From positions 434,001 through 498,000 of the forward strand of contig NZ_QHKX01000002.1 of assembly GCF_003194625.1 (NCBI RefSeq): a DNA stretch of 64,000 bases, in the 5' to 3' direction. A model generated the notes under the pieces. The model was not told the origin of the DNA. It saw nothing but the letters and a program-made list of their open reading frames with translations, and did no database searches. The DNA is from Nocardioides solisilvae. Lineage in GTDB: Bacteria; Actinomycetota; Actinomycetes; Propionibacteriales; Nocardioidaceae. Below, one piece after another: positions 1 through 7,255 of this stretch. Made by a program: the position numbers and the translations under genes. The first letter of the stretch is position 1. Every line of letters starts with the position of its first letter.

Positions 1-187
1 CGACGTGGTCGGGGGCGAGGACCGCGGCGCCGTCGGCGACCAGCCGCTCGGCGACGTGGGGGTAGCGGCCGGTGTGCTCGCCGTACCCGTGCACGAGGAG
101 CACCACGTAGCGCGTGCGCTCCCCCGTCCAGCGGCGGACGAAGAGGGTCCCGGCGTGGCCGGCGAGCTCGGTGTCGGTCTCGGTCAT
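1..187 (-). CDS. Alpha/beta hydrolase, monoacylglycerol-lipase-like (partial, C-terminal part off the left edge)
   Basis: Only the first 62 codons are in the window, starting at the ATG complementary to 185-187. The translation shows a short beta-strand lead followed by VVLLVHGYGEHTGRYPHVAE and then VADGAAVLAPDH. This HGxGEHxxRY pattern is typical of the Hydrolase_4 / monoglyceride lipase branch of alpha/beta hydrolases, where the HG forms the oxyanion hole. The nucleophile elbow and catalytic Asp/His lie outside the window, so activity cannot be judged. It is divergent from the small membrane protein at 254. The family call is firm; the substrate is unknown. Confidence 0.8.
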   Translation of the reverse strand, partial: MTETDTELAGHAGTLFVRRWTGERTRYVVLLVHGYGEHTGRYPHVAERLVADGAAVLAPDHV

Positions 188-240
188 GGCCGCCACCCTC
201 CCCCGGAGCGCGGCACGGGTCAAGGGGTCGCGGGACGGGC

Positions 241-253
241 TAGGTTGTCGCCC
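241..253 (+). promoter_or_regulatory. Leaderless promoter: -10 TAGGTT seven bases before the ATG
   Basis: TAGGTT lies at 241-246 and is followed by GTCGCCC and the ATG at 254, so transcription would begin at or next to the A of the start codon. No Shine-Dalgarno sequence is present. The same arrangement recurs upstream of 62368 (TAGGTT, 7 nt, ATG). A -35 element is not obvious. Confidence 0.5.
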
Positions 254-472
254 ATGGCGAAGAAGTCCTGGGCAGACCTGACCACCACCCAGCGGACGGC
301 GGTCGTCGTCCTCGGCGCCGCCGAGGTGGCGCTCAGCGCGTGGGCGGCCAAGGACCTGCGGAGCCGGACGGCCGCCGAGGTCCGCGGCCCCAGGGCGCTG
401 TGGGGGCCCGCCCTCCTCGTGCAGCCCTTCGGCCCCCTGGCCTACCTGGTCCTGGGCCGCCGGCGCGCCTGA
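254..472 (+). CDS. Small two-helix membrane protein, PLDc_N-like
   Basis: A 72-residue protein with two hydrophobic segments, about residues 14-31 and 48-66. The second contains LWGPALLVQPFGPLAYLVLGRR, which resembles the C-terminal half of the short PLDc_N (phospholipase D/nuclease N-terminal) membrane domain found as a stand-alone protein in many actinobacteria. No catalytic residues are visible and the role is unknown. The ATG at 254 is preferred over an upstream in-frame start because a TAGGTT hexamer sits 7 nt before it and the upstream extension does not look like protein. It stands alone between a divergent hydrolase and a convergent propeller gene. Confidence 0.7.
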   Translation: MAKKSWADLTTTQRTAVVVLGAAEVALSAWAAKDLRSRTAAEVRGPRALWGPALLVQPFGPLAYLVLGRRRA

Positions 473-493
473 CCCGCGCGGCCCGGGCCGCGC

Positions 494-1663
494 TCAGGGC
501 AGCACGGCCGCCCGCACCACGAGCACGTCGGGCAGGTCGCGGTGCAGCTCGGTCCACGTGGCCCCCTCGTCCCCCGACCCCCAGACCGCGCCGTTGCGGC
601 CGCCGAAGTAGAGGCCGACCGGGTCTTGGGTGTCGGCGCACATCGCGTCGCGCATCACGGCGGCGTAGAACGAGTCGGGCAGCGTCCCCTCGCCCAGCTG
701 CTCCCACGTCTCGCCCCCGTCGGTGGTCCGGCAGACCCGGGCGCGGCTGTCGACCGGCCAGCGCGCGCCGGCGTCGGCGATCGGGAACGTGTACGCCGTG
801 GAGGGCTTGCGCGGGTGCGTCACCATCGCGAACCCGAACTCCGAGGGGAGCCCGGGGGCGATGTCCTGCCAGGAGTCGCCGCCGTCGTCGGAGCGGTAGA
901 CCCCGCCGTGGTTCTGCAGGAAGAGCCGGTCGGGGTCGACGGCGTCCCGGGCGACCTTGTGCACGCACTGGCCGAACTCGGGGTAGGACCGCTCCCCCGG
1001 CATGAACTCGGCCTTGACCCCCCGGTTGACCGGCTCCCAGGAGCGGCCGCCGTCGGCGGTGCGGTAGGCACCGCCGGTGGAGAGCGCCGCGAGGACCGAG
1101 CCGGGGTCCCGGGGGTGCGGCAGGACCGTGTGGAACGCCTGCCCGCCGAACCCCTCGCTCCACTCGGGGCGGTGCGGGTGGTCCCAGAGCCCGCGGACGA
1201 GCTCGAAGTGCTCGCCGCCGTCCTCGGAGCGGAAGACGGCGCCGGGCTCGGTGCCCGCCCACACCACCCCGTCCTCCACGCCCGGCACGAGCTGCCAGAC
1301 CCGGGCCAGCGTCGCGCCGGTGTCCTCGGGGAAGCGGACGGCGCCGTTGGGCGTCTCCTGCCAGGTCTCGCCGAGGTCCTCGCTCCAGCGCACCTGCGGG
1401 CCGAACCAGCTGGAGGAGCACCCCGCGAGCACCCGCGGGACGGCGCCGCGGGGATCGACCATGACGGAGTAGACCTCCTCCATCGGGAAGTGCGGGCCCG
1501 TCCAGCTCCACTCCGCCCGCCGGGCGTCGGAGGTGCCGAGCCACAGCCCCTTGCGGGTGCCGACGAGCAGGAGCGTGCTCCCTCCGCTGCCCTGCCCGGT
1601 GCCGCCGTGCCCGGTGCCGCCCTGCTCGGCCCCGCCGGCCGTGGCGTGCGTCGCGTCGTCCAT
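494..1663 (-). CDS. BNR/Asp-box beta-propeller protein (sialidase-like fold)
   Basis: A 389-residue protein without a signal peptide. After a Gly/Thr-rich N-terminus (about 30 residues) it reads LLLVGTRKGLWLG and then carries repeated Asp-box turns of the type SxDxGxxW: SEDGGEHF, TADGGRSW, SDDGGDSW, TTDGGETW and SGDEGATW. These are hallmarks of WD40/YVTN/BNR-like propellers annotated as exo-alpha-sialidase or VPS10-like. Nothing in the sequence proves glycosidase activity; the arginine triad of true sialidases is not evident, so it may be a cytoplasmic binding scaffold. It starts 28 bp after the exporter permease gene and may be the last gene of the drrA-drrB transcript. SD GAGGGAGA precedes the ATG. 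Confidence 0.75.
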   Translation of the reverse strand: MDDATHATAGGAEQGGTGHGGTGQGSGGSTLLLVGTRKGLWLGTSDARRAEWSWTGPHFPMEEVYSVMVDPRGAVPRVLAGCSSSWFGPQVRWSEDLGETWQETPNGAVRFPEDTGATLARVWQLVPGVEDGVVWAGTEPGAVFRSEDGGEHFELVRGLWDHPHRPEWSEGFGGQAFHTVLPHPRDPGSVLAALSTGGAYRTADGGRSWEPVNRGVKAEFMPGERSYPEFGQCVHKVARDAVDPDRLFLQNHGGVYRSDDGGDSWQDIAPGLPSEFGFAMVTHPRKPSTAYTFPIADAGARWPVDSRARVCRTTDGGETWEQLGEGTLPDSFYAAVMRDAMCADTQDPVGLYFGGRNGAVWGSGDEGATWTELHRDLPDVLVVRAAVLP

Positions 1664-1691
1664 GTCGTCTCCCTCGTCCGGTGCGGTGTCG

Positions 1692-2549
1692 TCAGTCCTG
1701 GGTGCGGTGCCGGAAGGCGCGCAGCGAGAGCGGCGCGAGCACCGCGGTGAGCACGAGCGTCCAGATCACGGTGGAGAGCACCGGGTGCTGCAGCGGCAGC
1801 GCCGCCTCCGCCGGCGCCGGCCCGGTGTTGCCCCACAGCTCGCGCACCGCCTGCACCAGCGAGGAGATGGGGTTCCACTCCGCGACCGTGCGCAGGAAGT
1901 CCCCCATCCGCTCGGTCGGCGCGAACGCGTTGGAGAGGAAGGTGATCGGGAAGATGGTGGTGAACATGACCCCGTTGACCGCCTCGACCGACCGCAGCGC
2001 GGAGCCGACCAGGATCCCCAGCCAGATCATCGCGAAGCCCCACAGGAGCAGCAGCACGTAGGCCAGCACCGCGTCGAGGAAGGAGCCGCGGATCCGCCAG
2101 CCCACCACCAGCCCCGTGAGGGACATGACCGCGATCCCGATCCCGGAGTGGATGAGGCTGGAGAAGCTGCGGCCCACCAGCACCGCCGACGGGTGGATCG
2201 GCAGGGAGCGCATGCGGTCGACGATCCCCTTGTCGATGTCGGCGGTCAGCCCGACGGCCACGATGAAGGACGCGAAGGCGATCGTCTGTCCCATGATCCC
2301 GCCCAGGAGCCACTCCCGGTAGCCCGACGCCGCGCCCTGCACGGCGATCGCCCCACCGAAGACGTAGGCGAAGAGCAGCACGAACATCACCGGCTGCACG
2401 GTGACGTCCATCAGCATCTCGGGCATCCGCTTGATGTGGATCATGTTGCGGCGGGTGATGGCCAGCGACTGCTGCAGCAGGGTCGTGCGCCGGATCTCGG
2501 GCCGCTCCAGCGAGCCCCTCAGTGCGGGCCGGACGGTCTCGGTGCTCAT
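1692..2549 (-). CDS. ABC-2 type exporter permease, DrrB-like
   Basis: A 285-residue integral membrane protein of the ABC-2 family with about six hydrophobic helices, beginning with a cytoplasmic N-terminus (RNMIHIKRMPEMLMDVTVQPV) typical of daunorubicin-resistance DrrB permeases. The ATG overlaps the TGA of the upstream ATPase gene by 4 bp (ATGA at 2546-2549), indicating translational coupling. With that ATPase it should form a two-plus-two exporter for a hydrophobic drug, lipid or glycolipid. The substrate cannot be read from sequence. The divergent PadR gene is the likely regulator. Confidence 0.88.
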   Translation of the reverse strand: MSTETVRPALRGSLERPEIRRTTLLQQSLAITRRNMIHIKRMPEMLMDVTVQPVMFVLLFAYVFGGAIAVQGAASGYREWLLGGIMGQTIAFASFIVAVGLTADIDKGIVDRMRSLPIHPSAVLVGRSFSSLIHSGIGIAVMSLTGLVVGWRIRGSFLDAVLAYVLLLLWGFAMIWLGILVGSALRSVEAVNGVMFTTIFPITFLSNAFAPTERMGDFLRTVAEWNPISSLVQAVRELWGNTGPAPAEAALPLQHPVLSTVIWTLVLTAVLAPLSLRAFRHRTQD

Positions 2550-3556
2550 GCCGGCACCCCTTCCAGGCGGGACCCACCGGCCCCGCCGTCGCTCTCGTCG
2601 TCGGTCGTCTCCTCGGCGCGGCGGCCGGTGAGGTGCAGGAACACGTCGTCGAGGCTCGGGCGCTGCAGCCCGAGGTCGTCGAGCTCGATCCCGCTGGTGG
2701 CGAAGGTGCCGGCCACCTCGGTGATGTCGCCCAGCCCCTGCGCCGGGGCGGTGAGCCGCCGGGCCGCCTCGTCGACGTGGACCTCCCGGACGACGCGGCG
2801 CATCAGCTCCGCCGCCCGGGAGAGGTCGGCGCCGTCGGAGACGGTGACCACCAGCGCCGCCTTGCCCGAGGCGTCCTTCAGCTGCAGGGGCGTCCCCTCG
2901 GCGATGATCCGGCCGTGGTCGACCACCACGATGTTGTCGGCCAGCTGGTCGGCCTCCTCGAGGTACTGCGTGGTGAGCAGCAGGGTGGTGCCGTCGCGGA
3001 CCAGCTCGCGGAGCACGTCCCACAGCTCGACCCGGCTGCGCGGGTCGAGCCCGGTCGTGGGCTCGTCGAGGAAGAGGACCGGGGGCGTCGCGACCAGGCT
3101 GACCGCGAGGTCGAGGCGCCGGCGCATGCCGCCCGAGTAGGTCTTGACCACGCGGTCGCCGGCGTCGGCCAGCGAGAACCGCTCGAGCAGGTCGTCGGAG
3201 ATCCGCCGCACGGTCCGGCGGTCCAGGCCGTACAGCTGGCCGACGAGCCGCAGGTTCTCCCGGCCCGTGAGCAGCTCGTCGACGGTCGCCGACTGGCCGG
3301 TGAGCCCCATGGAGCGACGCACCCCGGCCGGGTCCCGGACCACGTCGTGGCCCGCCACGAGGGCGGTGCCGCTCGTCGGCCTGGTCAACGTCGTCATCAT
3401 CCGCACGGTGGTCGTCTTGCCCGCCCCGTTGGGGCCCAGCAGCCCCAGCACGCTCCCGGTCGGCACCGCGAAGCTCACGTGGTCGACCGCCACGGTCTCG
3501 TCGAAGTGCTTGACCAGGTCGAGCGCCTCGATCGCGTTCCCCGTCACCTCTGCCAC
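2546..3556 (-). CDS. ABC exporter ATP-binding protein, DrrA-like
   Basis: A 336-residue ATPase. Walker A GPNGAGKT is at residues 41-48, signature YSGGMRRRLDLA in the middle, then Walker B VLFLDEPTTGLDP, followed by a C-terminal DUF4162-type regulatory tail that DrrA-family exporters carry (SLDDVFLHLTG). I chose the GTG at 3556 because GGGAGGGA lies 4-6 nt upstream and it opens VAEVTGNAIEALDLVKHF, the normal N-terminus; longer in-frame starts would run through the divergent regulator. It is coupled to the permease by a 4-bp overlap and controlled most likely from the 3557-3607 divergent promoter. Confidence 0.9.
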   Translation of the reverse strand: MAEVTGNAIEALDLVKHFDETVAVDHVSFAVPTGSVLGLLGPNGAGKTTTVRMMTTLTRPTSGTALVAGHDVVRDPAGVRRSMGLTGQSATVDELLTGRENLRLVGQLYGLDRRTVRRISDDLLERFSLADAGDRVVKTYSGGMRRRLDLAVSLVATPPVLFLDEPTTGLDPRSRVELWDVLRELVRDGTTLLLTTQYLEEADQLADNIVVVDHGRIIAEGTPLQLKDASGKAALVVTVSDGADLSRAAELMRRVVREVHVDEAARRLTAPAQGLGDITEVAGTFATSGIELDDLGLQRPSLDDVFLHLTGRRAEETTDDESDGGAGGSRLEGVPA

Positions 3557-3575
3557 GCCGTCCCTCCCCGTCCCG

Positions 3576-3607
3576 ACTATTCCAATTAGGAAGAGTACGC
3601 TCGGGTC
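3576..3607 (+). promoter_or_regulatory. Divergent promoter with palindromic operator, probably the PadR binding site
   Basis: The 51-bp gap between the exporter ATPase and the PadR gene holds an inverted repeat ACTATTCC-AATTA-GGAAGAGT (3576-3596, arms of 8 with one mismatch, perfect core TTCC-N5-GGAA at 3580-3592). It is strikingly AT-rich for this window. A hexamer TACGCT at 3596-3601 lies 6 nt before the PadR ATG and would give a leaderless regulator mRNA. PadR proteins commonly bind palindromes in such divergent promoters, so autoregulation plus exporter control is the inference. Confidence 0.6.
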
Positions 3608-4255
3608 ATGGCCCCGGCGCAACCCCTTTTTCCGGTGACTTCCTACGCGTTGCTCGGCCTGCTCACCTTCGGCGACGAGCTCACGGGCTACGAGCTCAAG
3701 CAGCGCGCGGACAACACGATGCGCTTCTACTGGACCTCGCCGGCGATGAGCCAGGTCTACTCCGAGCTGGCCCGGCTCACCGAGGCCGGGCTCGTGCGGC
3801 GCTCCGGCGAGGGCCGCGGCACCACCTACGCGGTGACCGACGAGGGACGCCGGGCCATGGAGCGCTGGATGCAGGAGGCGCCGGTCGGGATGCCGGTCTT
3901 CAAGCACCCCCAGGCACTGCGGCTGATGATCGGCCACCTCACCGAGCCCGAGACGCTCGTGCAGATGCTCGAGGAGTACGTCGGTCAGGTGCTGGCCGCG
4001 CACTCCGACCTCGCCGCGGTCCGGCGCTCGCTGACGGGGCAGGACGCGGTCGGCCAGACCTTCCACAACCCGTCGCTCGTGGCGGAGTGGGGCCTCGCCC
4101 ACTTCGAGAGCGAGCTGGCCATCGCACGTCGTACGCTCGCGCGCCTGCGCCACGAGCACGGCCTCGGCGGGGCGGGCGGGCCGGACGGGTCGGACGGGTC
4201 GGACGGGGAAGCGACCCCGGAGAGGGCCGACGAGCCCGTGCGGGACGCCCGGTGA
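3608..4255 (+). CDS. PadR family transcriptional regulator
   Basis: A 215-residue protein. The N-terminal winged helix reads YALLGLLTFGDELTGYELKQRADNT then VYSELARLTEAGLVRR and GRGTTYAVTDEGRRAMERWM, the standard PadR layout. A C-terminal helical domain (residues about 95-185) would mediate dimerisation, ending in a Gly/Asp-rich tail. It is divergent from the DrrAB-type exporter, a classic arrangement where PadR represses the pump and is released by the pump's substrate. It overlaps the next gene by 4 bp (GTGA at 4252-4255), so the EamA exporter is probably cotranscribed. Confidence 0.9.
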   Translation: MAPAQPLFPVTSYALLGLLTFGDELTGYELKQRADNTMRFYWTSPAMSQVYSELARLTEAGLVRRSGEGRGTTYAVTDEGRRAMERWMQEAPVGMPVFKHPQALRLMIGHLTEPETLVQMLEEYVGQVLAAHSDLAAVRRSLTGQDAVGQTFHNPSLVAEWGLAHFESELAIARRTLARLRHEHGLGGAGGPDGSDGSDGEATPERADEPVRDAR

Positions 4256-5124
4256 CGGGCGGCCCGCGGCGGGCCGTGTGGCTGGTGCTGGCCGGCATCG
4301 CGTCGGTCCAGCTCGGCGCCGCCCTGGCCAAGGAGCTCTTCGACCGCGTGGACCCCACCGCCCTGGTCTGGCTGCGGCTGGCCGCCAGCGCCCTGGTCCT
4401 GCTGCTCGTCGCCCGTCCGCGTCTCGCCGGTCGGAGCCGCCACGACTGGTGGGTGGTCGCCGGCTTCGCCGCGATGCTGGCGACGATGAACTGGTCGATC
4501 TACCAGTCCTTCGCCCGGCTTCCGCTGGGGGTGGCGGTCACCATCGAGCTGATCGGCCCGCTGGCCGTCGCCGTCGCCGGGTCCCGCCGCCCGCGCGACC
4601 TGCTCTGGGTCGCGCTGGCCGCCCTCGGCGTGGTCGCCCTCGGGTGGGAGCGGACGGACCTCGACCCGGTCGGCGTGGCGTACGCCGGGCTGGCCGGCGC
4701 CGCCTGGGCGGGCTACATCCTGCTCAGCGCCCAGACCGGCCGGCGCTGGCCCGGCCTCGACGGCCTCTCGGTCGCCAGCACCGGGGCCGCGGTGCTGCTG
4801 GCCCCCTTCGCGCTGCTCGCCGACCTCGACGGCATGCTCGACCCGGAGGTGCTCGCGTTGGGAGCCCTCATCGGCCTGCTCAGCTCGGTCATCCCCTACA
4901 GCTTCGAGCTCGTCGCCCTGCGCAGCCTCCGGCCGTCGGTCTTCGGCGTCCTCATGAGCCTGGAGCCGGCGGCCGCGGCCCTCGCCGCCCTGCTGGTCCT
5001 CGGGGAGACCCTCGGCGTCCTGCAGTGGACCGCGATCGCCTGCGTCGTCGTCGCCAGCGCGGGGGCGACCCGCTCGGCACGGGCGCCGCGCGAGCCAGAC
5101 GTCGAGCTGCTCCAGCACCCTTGA
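4252..5124 (+). CDS. EamA/RhtA family transporter (small-molecule exporter)
   Basis: A 290-residue membrane protein with roughly ten hydrophobic helices in two repeats, the EamA (DMT superfamily) pattern. It opens PRRAVWLVLAGIASVQLGAALAKELFD and contains PLGVAVTIELIGPLAVAV, close to the RhtA threonine/homoserine exporter branch. The GTG start overlaps the PadR stop codon by 4 bp. Being coupled to a PadR regulator suggests a role in efflux, but the substrate is not evident. Confidence 0.85.
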   Translation: MTGGPRRAVWLVLAGIASVQLGAALAKELFDRVDPTALVWLRLAASALVLLLVARPRLAGRSRHDWWVVAGFAAMLATMNWSIYQSFARLPLGVAVTIELIGPLAVAVAGSRRPRDLLWVALAALGVVALGWERTDLDPVGVAYAGLAGAAWAGYILLSAQTGRRWPGLDGLSVASTGAAVLLAPFALLADLDGMLDPEVLALGALIGLLSSVIPYSFELVALRSLRPSVFGVLMSLEPAAAALAALLVLGETLGVLQWTAIACVVVASAGATRSARAPREPDVELLQHP

Positions 5125-5196
5125 GAGCCGCCCCACGGGGCCGGTCGGGTTCCGCCCGGGTGCGTACGCTGGCCGGACCCGAGCCCTGGAGGACGC

Positions 5197-6447
5197 ATGC
5201 CCCCGACCGCGCCCGCCCGCCGTGCCGCCGCTGCCGCGGGCACCCTCGTGGCCGCCCTGGTCCTCGCCGGCTGTGCCGACGACCCCGAGCCGTCGGGGGA
5301 CGCCGACGCCCCGACCGCCTCCGCTCCCGCACCCTCAGCCCCGTCCTTGACCTCGTCCTCCGGCCCGTCCTCGCCGGGGGCCGGCTCGCCGGACGCCTCC
5401 GGCGGAGCCGCGGGACCGGCGCGCCCCCGGGTCTCGGGCACCGTCGCCTCCGGGCTGGAGGTGCCCTGGGGCCTGGACTTCCTCCCCGACGGGTCGGCGC
5501 TGGTGACCGAGCGTGACTCCGCCCGGGTGCTCCACCTGACCCCGGACGGTGGCGGCGCCGACGGCTGGCGGACCCGGGAGGTCGGTCGGGTCGCCGACGC
5601 CAGTGCCGGCGCCGAGGGCGGCCTGCTGGGCCTGGCGGTCTCGCCCGACTTCGCCGACGACCGGCAGGTGTTCCTCTACGTGAGCACGGCCGAGGACAAC
5701 CGGGTCGTGCGGGCCGAGCTCGCCGGTGGCCGGCTCGGCGAGCCGGAACCCGTCCTCACCGGGATCCCGACCGGCGCCATCCACGACGGGGGTCGGCTCG
5801 CGTTCGGCCCCGACGGCCACCTCTACGCCTCCACCGGCGAGGTCGGCCAGGCCGAGCTCGCCCAGGACGAGTCCTCGCTGGCGGGCAAGATCCTGCGGAT
5901 CACCCCCGAGGGCGAGCCGGCGCCCGGCAACCCCGACCCCCGCTCCCCCGTCTGGACGCTGGGCCACCGCAACGTCCAGGGACTCGCCTGGGACGACGCC
6001 GGCACGATGTGGGCCAGCGAGTTCGGGGCCAGCACCTGGGACGAGCTCAACCGGATCGAGGAGGGCGGCAACTACGGGTGGCCCCGGGTCGAGGGCCGCG
6101 CGGCCGACAACCCCGGCGTGGACGCCGGCGGGCTGGTCGACCCGGCGCGCGTCTGGTCGACCGACGAGGCGTCCCCCTCGGGGCTGGCCTTCGCCGAGGG
6201 GTCCCTGTGGCTGGGCGCCCTGCGCGGCACGCGCCTGTGGCAGGTGCCGGTCCCGGGCGGCGGCGCCTCCGGCACGACCTCGGGGACCGGCCAGCCGCGC
6301 GGTCACTTCGTGGGGGACTACGGGAGGGTGCGGACCGTGGTGACGGCGCCCGACGGCAGCCTCTGGATGACGACGTCCAACCGGGACGGGCGCGGCACCC
6401 CGGCCGACGACGACGACCGCATCCTGCGGGTCACGCTGCAGCGCTGA
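5197..6447 (+). CDS. Lipoprotein PQQ-dependent sugar dehydrogenase-like protein (GSDH family)
   Basis: A 416-residue exported lipoprotein: signal peptide with lipobox VLAGC (Cys26), then a Ser/Pro/Ala-rich linker to about residue 78, then a six-bladed propeller of the glucose/sorbosone dehydrogenase family. Diagnostic segments are GLEVPWGLDFLPDG, GGLLGLAVSPDF, HDGGRLAFGPDG, LGHRNVQGLAWD and NYGWPRVEG. In characterised members this fold binds PQQ and Ca2+ and oxidises aldose sugars; soluble relatives also occur without proven activity. SD GGAGGA precedes the ATG; a -10 TACGCT lies at 5164-5169. Its 3' end overlaps the convergent ECF S-component gene by 17 bp. Confidence 0.88.
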   Translation: MPPTAPARRAAAAAGTLVAALVLAGCADDPEPSGDADAPTASAPAPSAPSLTSSSGPSSPGAGSPDASGGAAGPARPRVSGTVASGLEVPWGLDFLPDGSALVTERDSARVLHLTPDGGGADGWRTREVGRVADASAGAEGGLLGLAVSPDFADDRQVFLYVSTAEDNRVVRAELAGGRLGEPEPVLTGIPTGAIHDGGRLAFGPDGHLYASTGEVGQAELAQDESSLAGKILRITPEGEPAPGNPDPRSPVWTLGHRNVQGLAWDDAGTMWASEFGASTWDELNRIEEGGNYGWPRVEGRAADNPGVDAGGLVDPARVWSTDEASPSGLAFAEGSLWLGALRGTRLWQVPVPGGGASGTTSGTGQPRGHFVGDYGRVRTVVTAPDGSLWMTTSNRDGRGTPADDDDRILRVTLQR

Positions 6448-7255
6448 CCCGGACCACCACGGCGCGCCTCGCGACCCGGCGCAGGGTGGCCAGGACCGAG
6501 GGACCCAGCACCCCCAGCGCGACCGCGTTGGTGAGCGCCCGGCCGGTGTCCCACCCCCCGGTGGAGGTGACCAGCGTGTAGAGCCCGAACCGCTGGAGGT
6601 TCTCCAGCAGCGGTGCTCCCGCGACGTACGAGAGCTCGGTGCCCTCCCGTCCGGGCACCTCGATCCCCAGCACGAACGGCCAGCTCCACAGGTTCATCAG
6701 CGCGCCGTAGGCGTAGGCGGCGAGGACGCCGTATCCGATCAGCATCGCCACCTCGGACCGGCCGCGTGGCCTGCGAGGCAGGAGGCCCGCCCCCATCCCG
6801 ACCCAGCCGGCCACCAGCATCTGGAAGGGCAGCCACGGGCCGACGCCCGCGGTGAAGAGCGCCGAGACGAAGAGCGAGGTCCCGCCGAGGATGAAGCCGA
6901 AGGCGGGCCCGAAGACCCGGCCCCCGAGGATCAGCAGGAAGAAGACGAGCTCGAGGCCCGCCACCCCCGCACCCAGGCCGCGGACCACCCCGTTGATCGC
7001 CGAGAGCAGACCGAGGACCGCCAGCACCCGCGCGTCCATCCCGCCCTCGGTCATCTCGGCGAGCACCGCCACGAGCAGCAGGGGCAGCAGCGCGAGGAAG
7101 AGGAACGGCGGGTCGACCCGCGCGCCGTCGGGCACGTCGAGCAGGAACGGCCACCCCAGCATCATGAGCCCGAGCGCGGAGACCCCGACGAGCGCCGCGG
7201 CGCTGCGCGGCCCGATCCGCACCGCCGGGGCGTCCGGCCCCGCGCCGGGCCGCAT
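6431..7255 (-). CDS. ECF transporter S component (substrate-binding membrane subunit), predicted corrinoid-specific
   Basis: A 274-residue protein with about six to seven hydrophobic helices; FGPAFGFILGGTSLFVSALFTAGVGPWLPFQMLVAGWVGMGAGLLP matches the gated core of S components of energy-coupling-factor transporters. It is the last gene of the five-gene operon and overlaps the ATPase stop codon by 4 bp (ATGA at 7255-7258 region), so subunits are made together. S-component specificity is hard to read from sequence; here the cobalamin riboswitch at the operon head argues for cobalamin or a precursor. The long C-terminal third is less hydrophobic than usual. Confidence 0.85.
   Translation of the reverse strand: MRPGAGPDAPAVRIGPRSAAALVGVSALGLMMLGWPFLLDVPDGARVDPPFLFLALLPLLLVAVLAEMTEGGMDARVLAVLGLLSAINGVVRGLGAGVAGLELVFFLLILGGRVFGPAFGFILGGTSLFVSALFTAGVGPWLPFQMLVAGWVGMGAGLLPRRPRGRSEVAMLIGYGVLAAYAYGALMNLWSWPFVLGIEVPGREGTELSYVAGAPLLENLQRFGLYTLVTSTGGWDTGRALTNAVALGVLGPSVLATLRRVARRAVVVRVSAAA

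Noticed and set aside
1692..5124. Part of an antibiotic biosynthetic cluster around DrrAB
   Set aside because: No biosynthetic genes flank the exporter; it is a stand-alone pump with its regulator.
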